A stretch of DNA of 64,000 nt from Eubacterium sp. OM08-24 (GCF_003438075.1 NZ_QSTA01000001.1:868001-932000); one strand, 5' to 3'; shown: positions 9,053 through 17,655, counted from the stretch's first letter. Notes: a model not told the origin generated them from the letters alone. Numbers and translations are program-made.

Positions 9053-9529
9053 CTATATTATTCTTTTGAATTTTCCTTTAAAATCTTTATTTAAAATTTT
9101 TTCAATCTCAAATTTCATATCAGAATATTTCATATTTACAATAATACAAATAAACGCTAAAAAAACAATGCAAATAATTAATGGATATATTATTGATATA
9201 TAATTTAGATTTTTAAGAAAAGCATTGATAATATTAAATATTATAACGCCAAAAAGAATAAAAGCTATTATAAAGATAAAAAGCCAACATTCTAAATTCA
9301 ATTTTAATTTTATATTCAAGGTTACGCTATCTCCATTTTTATTTACATTACCGCAAAATATAGGATTAATGCCGTTTTGTATGAAAATACTATTTTGAGA
9401 TAATAACTGCATTTTAAACGAATTATTTAAAAACTCACCATAAAAGCAGGAGCTTTCCATAATGCTGTTAATTATATCGTTATCTGAGCAATGTATCTCA
9501 TAGCAAATAGGTTTAAAACACTTTAACAT
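9053..9529 (-). CDS. Membrane protein, diverged paralogue with beta domain and two helices
   Basis: The 158 residues cover the region that the 8727-8987 gene lacks: a beta-rich domain (GEFLNNSFKMQLL, FCGNVNKNGDSVTLNIKLKL) followed by two hydrophobic helices (about residues 82-104 and 112-132). The order matches residues 90-215 of the 7846-8523 protein. It has its own start with a GAGGTG ribosome binding site, so it may be a functional short form. Function unknown. Confidence 0.5.
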   Translation of the reverse strand: MLKCFKPICYEIHCSDNDIINSIMESSCFYGEFLNNSFKMQLLSQNSIFIQNGINPIFCGNVNKNGDSVTLNIKLKLNLECWLFIFIIAFILFGVIIFNIINAFLKNLNYISIIYPLIICIVFLAFICIIVNMKYSDMKFEIEKILNKDFKGKFKRII

Positions 9530-9542
9530 AAAAACACCTCTA

Positions 9543-9848
9543 CTATTTTTTTATATGCAGTAATTTTAATACTACAAGTGAAAGAATTTTTTTGCCAAAT
9601 ATTTTTTGTTCATCGGTAAGAGAAATCGCCTTTAGCTTTTCACAAAATTCTGCCATAGCCTTATCAACATTATCATTTGTCGCAATTACTATCTGCATAT
9701 TATTTGGTAAATAATTGTTAGTATCGGGAAATAATTTAACATCATAATCTTTGGCAATATCTTTAATTATTGTATCCCATTTTTCGGCAATTCCCATTTG
9801 CATAGCAATCCCGTTACCCACAAACAAGACACGATTATTCTCTTTCAT
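9543..9848 (-). CDS. Hypothetical protein
   Basis: The 101-residue soluble protein begins MKENNRVLFVGNGIAMQMG and has no signal peptide or membrane segment. The start FVGNG is loosely reminiscent of nucleotide-binding folds of the SIR2 type, but the protein is far too short for that family and no further motif supports it. It is 13 bases upstream of the membrane gene ending at 9053 in transcription order and may share its transcript. Confidence 0.45.
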   Translation of the reverse strand: MKENNRVLFVGNGIAMQMGIAEKWDTIIKDIAKDYDVKLFPDTNNYLPNNMQIVIATNDNVDKAMAEFCEKLKAISLTDEQKIFGKKILSLVVLKLLHIKK

Positions 9849-10023
9849 ACATTTGCTCCGATGTTTAATATATCTTTATAATATTTTAACATAGTCAACA
9901 CCATATTTCAATATAATTCTTAGCTTCAGCGTAATATTATTATGAAATTTTACTAATGCGATAAGCTTTTATACATAAATTATAAAGCAACTGAAAAATG
10001 TTTTATCAAAGAGCTTATAATAT

Positions 10024-10058
10024 AAAAAACCCTCAAAGCAATTTCTGCCTTGAGGGTT
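10024..10058 (-). terminator. Rho-independent terminator of the HdeD-like/alkyl sulfatase operon
   Basis: Arms AACCCTCAA (10028-10036) and TTGAGGGTT (10050-10058) form a stem that is followed on the minus strand by a run of T. It lies 15 bases after the stop of the DUF308 gene. Confidence 0.85.
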
Positions 10059-10072
10059 TGTGATGATAATTG

Positions 10073-10615
10073 TTATACAGACGGTTTTTCAAACACTGAA
10101 ATGATGAGTTTGACACCGTAAACTGCGAGAAGTACACCAATCATAAAACCGATTGTCTGAGCGGTAAATACAAGGTGGAACAACCCATAGATACCGCCTA
10201 TTATTACAAGAATACCGCAAATCAATGATATAATCCACGCACTTGAGCCTGAATTTTTAACCTTGAACGACATTGCAACGGATGAGATTCCGTCAATAAT
10301 AAGCCAGCCGGAGAAAATACAGAGAATGGTTATATCAAATACAAGCCTGATTGACGGTATAAACATTGCAAGTACAGAAACTACTGCCGCTGCAATTCCG
10401 ACAATAAGACCGAGTGTACCCATAACAGCTTCACTCTGCTCGCTTTTTGACTTTTTGCGTTTTAAGAAGTAATCAATAACAGAACATATACCCCACATTC
10501 CGAGTAAAATTGTTACTATCCAACCACTGTTGAGAAAAGTAAGTCCCGGATAAAAAATACAGTAAAATGCTCCGATTACAGACAACAAACCAAAAATAAA
10601 ATTTAATACTTTCAT
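10073..10615 (-). CDS. HdeD/DUF308-family membrane protein
   Basis: The 180-residue protein consists of six hydrophobic helices in three pairs, the layout of the DUF308/HdeD family (named after an E. coli acid-resistance protein). Glycine-rich helix ends such as WIVTILLGMWGICSVIDYF are typical. I start at ATG 10615, which has GAGGG upstream; a TTG two codons earlier is the alternative. It follows the alkyl sulfatase by 23 bases on the same strand and shares its terminator. Its role here is unknown; a membrane-stress function would fit a neighbour that handles detergents. Confidence 0.75.
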   Translation of the reverse strand: MKVLNFIFGLLSVIGAFYCIFYPGLTFLNSGWIVTILLGMWGICSVIDYFLKRKKSKSEQSEAVMGTLGLIVGIAAAVVSVLAMFIPSIRLVFDITILCIFSGWLIIDGISSVAMSFKVKNSGSSAWIISLICGILVIIGGIYGLFHLVFTAQTIGFMIGVLLAVYGVKLIISVFEKPSV

Positions 10616-10638
10616 AATCAACCCTCAGATTCAGCTAA

Positions 10639-12675
10639 TTAAGGTTCAATAATATTGAAATAAGTTGGGAACTTTGCAACGCTGTCAGTAAGAGTTTTTA
10701 TTACATCACTATTGCCCTCAACCTTTTCAATACAAGCGTCCATAAGCTGCTGATTATTCTGTGCAATACCAAGGATTCCTGCACTCTTAGTTCTGATTGT
10801 TGCGTCGGCATTATCAACCCAATTTTCCTGAGAATAGATAAGCACACCATGGTTAATGCGGAGAAGATACTTTGCATTTTTGTCGGTTACTTCAAGATTA
10901 ATTACAAGATTCTGATCTTCGAGTTTCTTTTCGTCAAGACAAATTCCAAGGTAATCAATCATTGTTTCGGTACTCATACCGAGAGCAGTTGCACCTGTTC
11001 CGCCTGCTGTCGTATCCGGATAATTCTTTGTTCCGTTACGCAGCTCGTAAGCACCTGTAAGATAAGCATTTCTCCATGCACCGCTTTCTGCCTGATAGCC
11101 AAGCTGTTCAAGTGCGTCTGCACACAGATAACGGGCGTCTTGGTTTTCAGGGTCTGCATATACAAGTGTGTTTGTAATCTGTGCAACCCACTGATATTCA
11201 CCCTTGTCAAAATCCTTTTTTGCCATTTCAAGCACCTTGTCGGTATCGCCAAGATACTCAACAAGTTTCTTTGAATACTCTGTCGGCTCAAGTTCATCGA
11301 GATGTATCGGATTTTCGTCATACCAGCCCATATACTTCTGATAAACAGCCTTTACATTATGCTTAAGAGTTCCGTAATACTGACGAGTATACCAAACCTT
11401 GTTAAGCTCATCCGGCAGCTCAATCATATTGGCAATTTCCGTTGAGGTGTATCCCTGATTGATATACATAAGTGTCTGTGAGAAAATGTACTTGTATACA
11501 GACGCTGTATTTGCCATATATTCATTGATTACTTCATTACCCCAATGCGGCCAGTTGTGAGCCTGAAATACCACCTCGGTTTTGTCGCCGAAAAGTTCCT
11601 TTGCCTCCATAATATACTGTGCCCACGCATTGCCGTCACGAACCTCCGCACCTCTGAGTGTGTAGAGATTGTGCATTGTTCCGGTACAGTTTTCTGCCAT
11701 CCATAAAGCCTTATATTTTGGAAGATATGTGTTCATCTCGGCAGGTGACTCTGTGTCGGGAGTGAGCTGGAATACCATTTCCACGCCGTCAACCGTAATG
11801 TTCTCAGTAGCCTCCTTAACCTCGTATGACGGTGATATGTAGGTAGTTGTACCATTTGAAGGAGTAAGACCGATACCGACCGATAAGCTGCCTTTCTCGC
11901 CTTTTTCAAGCAACGAGCCATACTGGAAGTTAGTCCTGCGTTTCATAGCATTTCCTGCAAAAACATTTTCTTCCATAACAGCCTTTTCATATCCTTCGGG
12001 AACGATAATAAGAGTTTTACCCGATTTAATCTGTTCATCAAGCGGAAGCGATGGGTCGGCAACATCTTTTTCGTCAATAAGTCCTCCGATACCACCGTAA
12101 TGGTCAATATGTGCATGGCTTACAACAACAGCTGCAATATGAGCCTTTCCAAACTTTGATTCAAGAAGCTCAAGTGCTGCCTTTGCTGTTTCAGAACTTG
12201 TGGTACAGTCAAAAACAATCCATCCGTTATCACTTTTTACAAAGGTAACATTGGCAACATCATATCCTCTAACCTGATATACGCCGTCTACTACCTCAAA
12301 CAGTCCGTAAAGTGAATTAAGCTCGGTATTTCTCCAAAGACTTGGGTTTGCACTGTCAGGAGTTGACGAGTTTCTGATAAAATCATATGCCGACTGACTC
12401 CAGGCAACAGTTCCGTTTTCCGTTTTTATTTCAAGAGTTTCCGGCGCTGTTATAAAACCTTTCTGTGCAAATTCCTTTTCCCGTTCATCTGAAAAGTCCA
12501 GCACTTTGTATACCGACGCATTTTGTTCGGCTGTATAGCTTGATGCGTCTTTCACATCACTGTCAAATTTTGCCGCAGTGTCTTCATTGCTCTGCTGACA
12601 TCCGCAAAGTACGGATGTTGCCGCCAGCATTGCCGCCAACGCAATGCAGACGCCTGTTTTCTTTTTATTAGGCAT
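10639..12675 (-). CDS. Secreted alkyl sulfatase, metallo-beta-lactamase fold (SdsA/YjcS type)
   Basis: This enzyme hydrolyses alkyl sulfate esters to alcohol and sulfate. The 678-residue protein has a lipoprotein signal peptide with lipobox LCGC (Cys26). The metallo-beta-lactamase zinc motif SHAHIDHYGG lies at about residues 186-195, and further family marks follow (CTGTMHNLYTLRGAEVRD, FQAHNWPHWG). An all-helical dimerisation region and a C-terminal SCP2-like domain (about 560-678) complete the class III alkyl sulfatase layout at normal length. Start ATG has AAGGAGG. Sulfate released at the cell surface could be taken up by the transporter encoded at 1-3.6 kb; that link is inference. Plus-strand frames across it are shadows. 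Confidence 0.9.
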   Translation of the reverse strand: MPNKKKTGVCIALAAMLAATSVLCGCQQSNEDTAAKFDSDVKDASSYTAEQNASVYKVLDFSDEREKEFAQKGFITAPETLEIKTENGTVAWSQSAYDFIRNSSTPDSANPSLWRNTELNSLYGLFEVVDGVYQVRGYDVANVTFVKSDNGWIVFDCTTSSETAKAALELLESKFGKAHIAAVVVSHAHIDHYGGIGGLIDEKDVADPSLPLDEQIKSGKTLIIVPEGYEKAVMEENVFAGNAMKRRTNFQYGSLLEKGEKGSLSVGIGLTPSNGTTTYISPSYEVKEATENITVDGVEMVFQLTPDTESPAEMNTYLPKYKALWMAENCTGTMHNLYTLRGAEVRDGNAWAQYIMEAKELFGDKTEVVFQAHNWPHWGNEVINEYMANTASVYKYIFSQTLMYINQGYTSTEIANMIELPDELNKVWYTRQYYGTLKHNVKAVYQKYMGWYDENPIHLDELEPTEYSKKLVEYLGDTDKVLEMAKKDFDKGEYQWVAQITNTLVYADPENQDARYLCADALEQLGYQAESGAWRNAYLTGAYELRNGTKNYPDTTAGGTGATALGMSTETMIDYLGICLDEKKLEDQNLVINLEVTDKNAKYLLRINHGVLIYSQENWVDNADATIRTKSAGILGIAQNNQQLMDACIEKVEGNSDVIKTLTDSVAKFPTYFNIIEP

Positions 12676-12707
12676 AATTTTCCTCCTTAATACTTAGATA
12701 TTGTTTT

Positions 12708-12736
12708 ATCCTACACACTTTGTTAGATAATATCAA
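12708..12736 (-). promoter_or_regulatory. Promoter of the alkyl sulfatase operon
   Basis: On the minus strand TTGATA (12736-12731) and TAGGAT (12713-12708) are 17 bases apart, about 33 bases upstream of the start codon. The facing response-regulator gene has a candidate -10 TACAAT at 12840-12845 without a good -35. Confidence 0.5.
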
Positions 12737-12874
12737 GATAATTATAATAAAAAATTGTTTTTAGTCTATACATTTGTCACAAAATGCAAAAACGAGGCAC
12801 AAACAGTAAATTTATCTCAACATTTATACAATTTTGTGTTACAATAGAAACAGTAACCATACAGGAGGAGCAGT

Positions 12875-13597
12875 ATGAGAATTGCAATAGTAGATGACTG
12901 CGAAAGCGAGCGGAACGAACTTTATGAAAGACTTTTAAAAAACAAATTCTTGATTTCTTACGATGTTGAAATACACCTCTACGATAGCGGCAGTGACTTT
13001 TTAAATGAGGCATTGCAAAACAGATTTGACCTTGTCTTTTTAGATATATATATGAATGACGAAAACGGAATAGAAACAGCACAAAAGCTAAGGGCATTTG
13101 ACCGTAAATGTCTTTTGGTTTTCACCACAACATCAACAGACCATGCACTTGATGGTTTCAGCGTTCGTGCATTACACTATCTTGTAAAGCCGTACAGTAA
13201 CGAGGAGCTTGAAATGCTGCTTGATGAAATATCGGAAAAAATGCCTCAAAAAGAAAAATATATTCAACTTTCATCTCACAGCGACAATTTGCGTATAAGG
13301 CTGTGCGACATTTTATATGCAGAACACTTTAAGCACTGCATACATATTTTTTGTACAGATAATTCAGAAAAAATCGTACGAAGTACATTTTCAGACTTCA
13401 CAAAGCTGTTTGAAAACAATGAAAATTTCTTTGTGTGCAGCCGAGGCATTTTAGTAAATCTGGAGCATATCAAAGATATAAACGGAAGCGAGTTTATTCT
13501 TGACAACAATACGAGAATTACTATCAGCCGCAGTCTTATAAAATCTGCTAAAAATGTATTCGGTGAATATCTTTTTAACAGGAGGGACTCACTTTGA
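12875..13597 (+). CDS. LytTR-family response regulator (AgrA/ComE-like)
   Basis: The receiver domain (about residues 1-120) has the acidic pair D7/D8, phosphoacceptor D57 in LVFLDIYMND, T85/T86 and K105 in LVKPY. Residues about 140-235 form a LytTR DNA-binding domain (FFVCSRGILVNLEHI). The protein regulates transcription when phosphorylated by the histidine kinase encoded immediately downstream, with which it overlaps by four bases. AGGAGG precedes the ATG. No AgrB/AgrD peptide-signal genes are next to it, so its input signal is unknown. Confidence 0.92.
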   Translation: MRIAIVDDCESERNELYERLLKNKFLISYDVEIHLYDSGSDFLNEALQNRFDLVFLDIYMNDENGIETAQKLRAFDRKCLLVFTTTSTDHALDGFSVRALHYLVKPYSNEELEMLLDEISEKMPQKEKYIQLSSHSDNLRIRLCDILYAEHFKHCIHIFCTDNSEKIVRSTFSDFTKLFENNENFFVCSRGILVNLEHIKDINGSEFILDNNTRITISRSLIKSAKNVFGEYLFNRRDSL

Positions 13598-14901
13598 ATG
13601 ATATTTTGCGACCCATAATTGTACTTTCAGCAATTATTCCAGCCACAATTCTTGCGTATCTTCCAATAAAAAATCATCTTAAAACCTCAAAATTAAAATT
13701 GTTTGGTATACTGATTCCATCACTTGTAGGCTTATGTATATCGTGCGGATTAATTTGCTGTTATTTCAAACTTAATTTAATTTTCCCTGTAATACCGATT
13801 ACAATTATACTTACTGCAATATACTGCTGTACTGCAAATATATCGGTATGGAAATCTGCAAGCATTTCGCTTGCGGTATTCGGAGTTTTTTGCAGTCTTG
13901 CCTGCATAACAAGAATTATAGACCTAACGACATACCCACAAAATACTTCGCCTTGGTTTGAAATGAATACGGCAATTCTGTATATTATATTATCCTGGCT
14001 TTTTGTTTTGATTGTATGGTATCCTGCTACGCATGGCGTAAGCCGACTGCTTGATGATGAAAACCTTGCTCAGACCTGGTATGTGTTCTGGATTTTGCCG
14101 ATAACATTTACTCTGATTAACCTGTTTATAGTACCTTGGAATACAGCCAATACGCTTGAAGATAAAAGCATACAGATTTATATTGTTGTAAGCACCGCAC
14201 TTTTCATTCTTCTTCTGATATTTTATGCACTGCTGTATTTTATAGCAAAAAGTCTTAACCACAACAACAGGCTTATACAGGAAAATCAATTTTTAAATAT
14301 GCAGCAGGCTCAGTATGACACAATAAAAGTAGCTATTGAAGAAACAAGACAAGCCCGGCATGATATGCGACATCATTTTGCCGTTCTTAATGCTCTTGCA
14401 GAGCAAAAGGACTGGAAAAAACTTGAAGATTATCTTTCTTCGGCATCACAAAGTATTCCGGACACTGAACTGCAGCTATGTAAAAACGGTGCGGTCAATG
14501 GAATTGTAGGTCACTACTACGCAAGATGCAAAAATAATGATATTACTCTAAATCATAGGTTAGATCTTCCCGAAAATCTTCCTGTTATTGAAACAGACAT
14601 ATGCCTCGTAATCGCCAATCTTCTTGAGAATGCTCTTGAGGCAAGCCTGAAATCGAGTAAAACAAAAAAGCAGATAAGCATAACAGCTTACCTGCACTCT
14701 GACAACATAATAATTCTGTCGGTCGAAAACGATTATAACGGTGAAATCAACGAAAAAGGCGGTATTTTCAGTTCGTCAAAAAGAAACGGCTATGGAATAG
14801 GTACGCAATCTGTTCGACGCATTGCCGAAAAAAACGGAGGTTATTGCAAATTCACTTATAATAGCGGAACATTCAGAGCAGATGTTATGCTGCGGGGATA
14901 A
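13594..14901 (+). CDS. GHKL sensor histidine kinase (AgrC/ComD-like)
   Basis: The 435-residue membrane kinase has five to six hydrophobic helices in residues 1-220 as sensor, a short coiled linker, then a dimerisation/phosphoacceptor segment RQARHDMRHHFAVLN (histidine at about 256 or 260). The ATPase domain follows, with N-box NLLENALEAS (about 340-350) and G-box GYGIGTQSV (about 398). This is the HPK10/GHKL type that pairs with LytTR regulators. The start overlaps the regulator's stop. The partner is certain from context; the ligand is not known. Confidence 0.92.
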   Translation: MNDILRPIIVLSAIIPATILAYLPIKNHLKTSKLKLFGILIPSLVGLCISCGLICCYFKLNLIFPVIPITIILTAIYCCTANISVWKSASISLAVFGVFCSLACITRIIDLTTYPQNTSPWFEMNTAILYIILSWLFVLIVWYPATHGVSRLLDDENLAQTWYVFWILPITFTLINLFIVPWNTANTLEDKSIQIYIVVSTALFILLLIFYALLYFIAKSLNHNNRLIQENQFLNMQQAQYDTIKVAIEETRQARHDMRHHFAVLNALAEQKDWKKLEDYLSSASQSIPDTELQLCKNGAVNGIVGHYYARCKNNDITLNHRLDLPENLPVIETDICLVIANLLENALEASLKSSKTKKQISITAYLHSDNIIILSVENDYNGEINEKGGIFSSSKRNGYGIGTQSVRRIAEKNGGYCKFTYNSGTFRADVMLRG

Positions 14902-15000
14902 CGCATACACTGCTCCTTAGTTAAAAATCTATTCTCGCCATCTGCGTTTTTGCAAGTAAAGCCGATACAACCTAAAATATTAATACGATTTACAAAAACA

Positions 15001-15037
15001 AGCGACAGTTTAATTTACTGTCGCTATTCATTTTGCT
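15001..15037 (+). terminator. Terminator after the two-component operon
   Basis: AGCGACAGT (15001-15009) pairs with ACTGTCGCT (15017-15025), followed by a T-rich but interrupted tract. Confidence 0.6.
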
Positions 15038-15130
15038 TTACATCTTATTATATTTGCCATTTGATATTACTATGATATACTCAGCTTATTAAATCGAAAT
15101 TTTTATGATTTTCGGAAGGAAGTGTTAAGT

Positions 15131-15607
15131 ATGAAGAAATACAGCTATATTGACTTAGCACGAACTATATCTATGTTCGGAGTTATTCTTTTTCATATTT
15201 TGCTGTGTTTTTCAAACAATCCGTTTTGGTTTGTGTATGCAGATTATGAAAACGGGCACGGCATAGATTTTGCGTTTCGTTATTGCAATAAGCAAATGGA
15301 AGTCGTTGAGGGACTGCCTATTTCTGAAATGCTTAATCATTCTTTTTACGAAGTATTAAAAAACGGCGACAAAAAATGGCTGGTAAGCTACGCCGATGTT
15401 GCGCTGAACGGAACAAGCAGGACTGTTTGTGATTTCAGTCCCGAAATCGGCAAGTCTTTAACAATTCATTGCTATCAGCCCGAACCGGGATTTTGCTCCT
15501 GCGTTTTGATTCCTGCCGAAAGCACAAACTGCGAAAAAAGATTAAGACGGTGTAAATCAGCACTCACATCATTACGGTGTGGGTGTTTTTTTATTGTGAC
15601 AAAATGA
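15131..15607 (+). pseudogene. Chimeric scar: acyltransferase-3 N-terminus joined to a PAS-type sensor fragment
   Basis: Residues 1 to about 38 (MKKYSYIDLARTISMFGVI and a hydrophobic helix) are the start of an acyltransferase-3 membrane protein, which normally has about 350 residues and ten helices. The following segment (DFAFRYCNKQMEVVEGLPIS, SFYEVLKNGDKKWLVSYADV, LTIHCYQPEPGF) is a PAS-like domain seen in Clostridia signalling proteins. It then runs out of frame through the terminator. Neither half can work alone as its family does. It has a good ribosome binding site (GGAAGG) and may still be translated. Confidence 0.6.
15561..15593 (+). terminator. Terminator inside the end of the acyltransferase/PAS scar
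   Basis: CACTCACA (15561-15568) pairs with TGTGGGTG (15578-15585, one G-U pair), followed by seven T. It probably belonged to the PAS-type gene. Confidence 0.65.
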
Positions 15608-15633
15608 TTTTTATGCTATAATAAAATCATCTT

Positions 15634-16297
15634 TCAACCCCATTAACGATAGCTTGAATTGGTGAATTATAATTCTCTCATTGAATTATAACAAGTGAAA
15701 ATTGCTTTTGCACCCCCTTACTCAAAAGCTATCGTTATACGGTTGATTTTGAAAGTAGTCTGCACACCCCCTTAGCTGACTACTGTTTGACTACTTTTAA
15801 AAAATTTAATATGTCGTATTTTGTCTTGATTTGCGTAATTTGAGGAAGCTTTAAAAATGATACTCATTCCTGTTATATCAAAAATACCCTTGCAAATCAC
15901 GGCATTTTACGACAAATCGGGAGGAAATTTGTTATGATAAAGATAATGTTTGTATGCCATGGGATGACTCACGAACGCTTTACAAACCGCAATATTCCTT
16001 TGTAAATCTCGGCAAATCACGGTCAGTTGAAAAGTACAAGACTACCAAAAGACTACTTTTCAACAGTTTTAAAATCAGCTTTTATGCCTTATCGTTAATA
16101 GGGTTAGTACAGACATTATTGTTTCAGAGTTATCGTTAAAAGGGTTGTAACAGAAAGCAATTCCCTATACCTATATATAACAGCAGTTTTTGCTGGGTGT
16201 GATTTGCTTTGAATGAGTCTTATCTGAGTAAGTAAATATCATTTCTACACCGCAGTTCATAAGCTTAAATAATGCAGACTACTAAAAGACTACTTCT
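15634..16297 (+). repeat. Cluster of two repeated site types, attachment-region-like
   Basis: Site A (consensus about nYTATCGTTAAWRGGGTTG) occurs four times: inverted at 15634-15653, direct at 15728-15746, 16088-16107 and 16129-16148. Site B (AGACTACyAAAAGACTACTT and halves of it) occurs at 16039-16060 and 16276-16297, with half sites at 15754-15798. Arrays of two kinds of sites flanking a gene junction are characteristic of arm-type binding sites of integrases; that reading is inference. Apart from two tiny gene remnants I see no coding sequence in 15608-16583. Confidence 0.55.
15934..16005 (+). pseudogene. First codons of a low-molecular-weight protein tyrosine phosphatase, cut by an insertion
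   Basis: A GGGAGG ribosome binding site and ATG introduce MIKIMFVCHG, which matches the start of LMW phosphatases up to the catalytic Cys loop (normally VCHGNICRSP). After the tenth codon the sequence changes to unrelated residues and stops at 16003. The break lies within the site cluster, as expected if an element integrated into the 5' end of this gene. Confidence 0.45.
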
Positions 16298-16362
16298 CCC
16301 CTATTCTAAATTTTAAAAACATAAAACATCACTTATTTGATAGTTAATATATTTCTTATCAT

Positions 16363-16389
16363 CCTGTACAATTTACAGGGTGTTTTTTA
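16363..16389 (+). terminator. Rho-independent terminator
   Basis: CCTGTA (16363-16368) pairs with TACAGG (16374-16379), followed by GTGTTTTTTAT. Confidence 0.6.
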
Positions 16390-16415
16390 TACATAAAAAG
16401 CAGTAACATTTTTTA

Positions 16416-16520
16416 ATGAGATTGAATTCACCGAACAAATGGTTTATACTTAAATTATGTGATACAGTTTCTCTTGAAGAGTTAAAACAGATTGCTGATG
16501 TGATTGAAGTTACATTTTAA
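16416..16520 (+). pseudogene. Remnant of a small XRE-type protein C-terminus
   Basis: The 34-codon frame includes LCDTVSLEELKQIADVIEVT, which resembles the end of short HTH-XRE proteins; after the stop at 16518 the same frame continues with QSIILPNGEQIKTSNK, the usual continuation, so a stop codon has split it. No HTH helices remain. Confidence 0.35.
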
Positions 16521-16583
16521 CAGTCAATCATTCTACCTAATGGTGAGCAGATAAAAACGAGTAATAAACAGGAGGTAATTACC

Positions 16584-17435
16584 ATGGACTTATTATTAAA
16601 CGACTTTCTTCATTTGTCACAAGAAGAGATTAACAATAGTAAAATAGAATTTAATATGCAAGCCGGAAGAGGAGGACAACCATTTCTTGATAGATGGTTA
16701 AAACATTCTGAAGAAGATAAAACAAACGGTACTTGCAAGGACTGTTCATATTGGGGTTGGTATGGAAAGCAGAGAAACTTTTATCCTGGGCAATGGGTTT
16801 TTAGTTTCGCAAAAATGCCGGAAGATGAATGGTTGCTTATTTCGGCTGCACAAATAATAAATACTCCATCCGATGATTGGGCTGATGTTCAAGTGCTTGA
16901 TAGATTTGTTCCATTATTCGGAAGGCTCATCATCAAATGCAAGAAAGGTAATACCTTCTCAAGATATGTATTTAATTTGAGCAAATATCTTGATCAAGCA
17001 ATTGTTCGAGAGGTTCTTCCATGTGTTTATAGTGGTGAAAAGTTTGAAGGATATGACCGTGTGCATCTGCCATATCATAGATTATCTGACATTTTCAATG
17101 GTCGGATTCTCCCAACTTATTATGAAGCCTTAAAAAAGATAACAGGAGTTTATTGTTTAACTGATACTCACACAGGAAAGTTATACATTGGTTCTGCAAC
17201 AGGCGAAGAAGGAGTTGCCCAAAGATGGGGTAATTATCTAGATTCCAAGCATGGCGGAAATAAAAAACTTATCGCACTCTATGAACAGAATGGAGCAGAG
17301 TATTTTGAGAAGTATTTTACATATACATTGTTAGAATATTTTGGTTTGTCATATGACCCTGTGAAAATTATTGAAAGAGAGCAATATTGGAAACATTGCT
17401 TTGATACGATTAAGAATGGTTATAATGACAACTGA
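16584..17435 (+). CDS. GIY-YIG nuclease family protein
   Basis: The 283-residue protein has an N-terminal domain of about 185 residues with a CKDCSYWGWYGKQ motif and a C-terminal GIY-YIG nuclease domain: GVYCLTDTHTGKLYIGSATG (about 190-210), the conserved Arg in VAQRWGNY, HGGNKKL, and the metal-binding Glu in IEREQYWK. Single-domain homologues act as restriction or homing nucleases. It stands alone with AGGAGGT before the ATG and lies directly after the attachment-like cluster, so it is probably element cargo with a defence role. Target specificity cannot be read from the sequence. Confidence 0.8.
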   Translation: MDLLLNDFLHLSQEEINNSKIEFNMQAGRGGQPFLDRWLKHSEEDKTNGTCKDCSYWGWYGKQRNFYPGQWVFSFAKMPEDEWLLISAAQIINTPSDDWADVQVLDRFVPLFGRLIIKCKKGNTFSRYVFNLSKYLDQAIVREVLPCVYSGEKFEGYDRVHLPYHRLSDIFNGRILPTYYEALKKITGVYCLTDTHTGKLYIGSATGEEGVAQRWGNYLDSKHGGNKKLIALYEQNGAEYFEKYFTYTLLEYFGLSYDPVKIIEREQYWKHCFDTIKNGYNDN

Positions 17436-17582
17436 TAAAAATGTTTTGAGATATTGCCCTGTTTGATGAATGGAGTAACTCAACACTTGTATCGGTTCGA
17501 CATACCCATTTTAAGGCGAAAATAGGTGTTCCACTATTCTCTTGTACATTGGGTACGAAATGCGTTACTCGTTGGAGAATCG

Positions 17583-17655
17583 AGCCATGTTGAGTGCGTG
17601 GTTCTGTTGACTAAAGTACAGAAGTAAAAGTGTGAAATAGCTTGAAATATAAGGC
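17583..17655 (+). repeat. rumA-like 3'-end repeat, copy R1
   Basis: Positions 17583-17627 encode SHVECVVLLTKVQK plus stop with no start, followed by a shared non-coding tail (AAGTGTGAAATAGCTTGAAA). The peptide matches the C-terminal style of TrmA/RumA-family rRNA methyltransferases (H-x-E-x-V-x-L-L). R2 at 22736 has the same codons with three changes, one of them K-V-H-K. Integrative elements are known to use the 3' end of rumA, so this is a likely attachment scar. The rest of 17436-17930 has only terminators. Confidence 0.6.

Noticed and set aside
10849-11366. Plus-strand frames within the alkyl sulfatase region
   Set aside because: Antisense shadows, Cys-rich by chance, with no upstream signals.
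15634-16297. CRISPR array
   Set aside because: Copies are few, in both orientations and at irregular spacing, with no equal-length spacers and no cas genes. No CRISPR array was seen elsewhere in the window.
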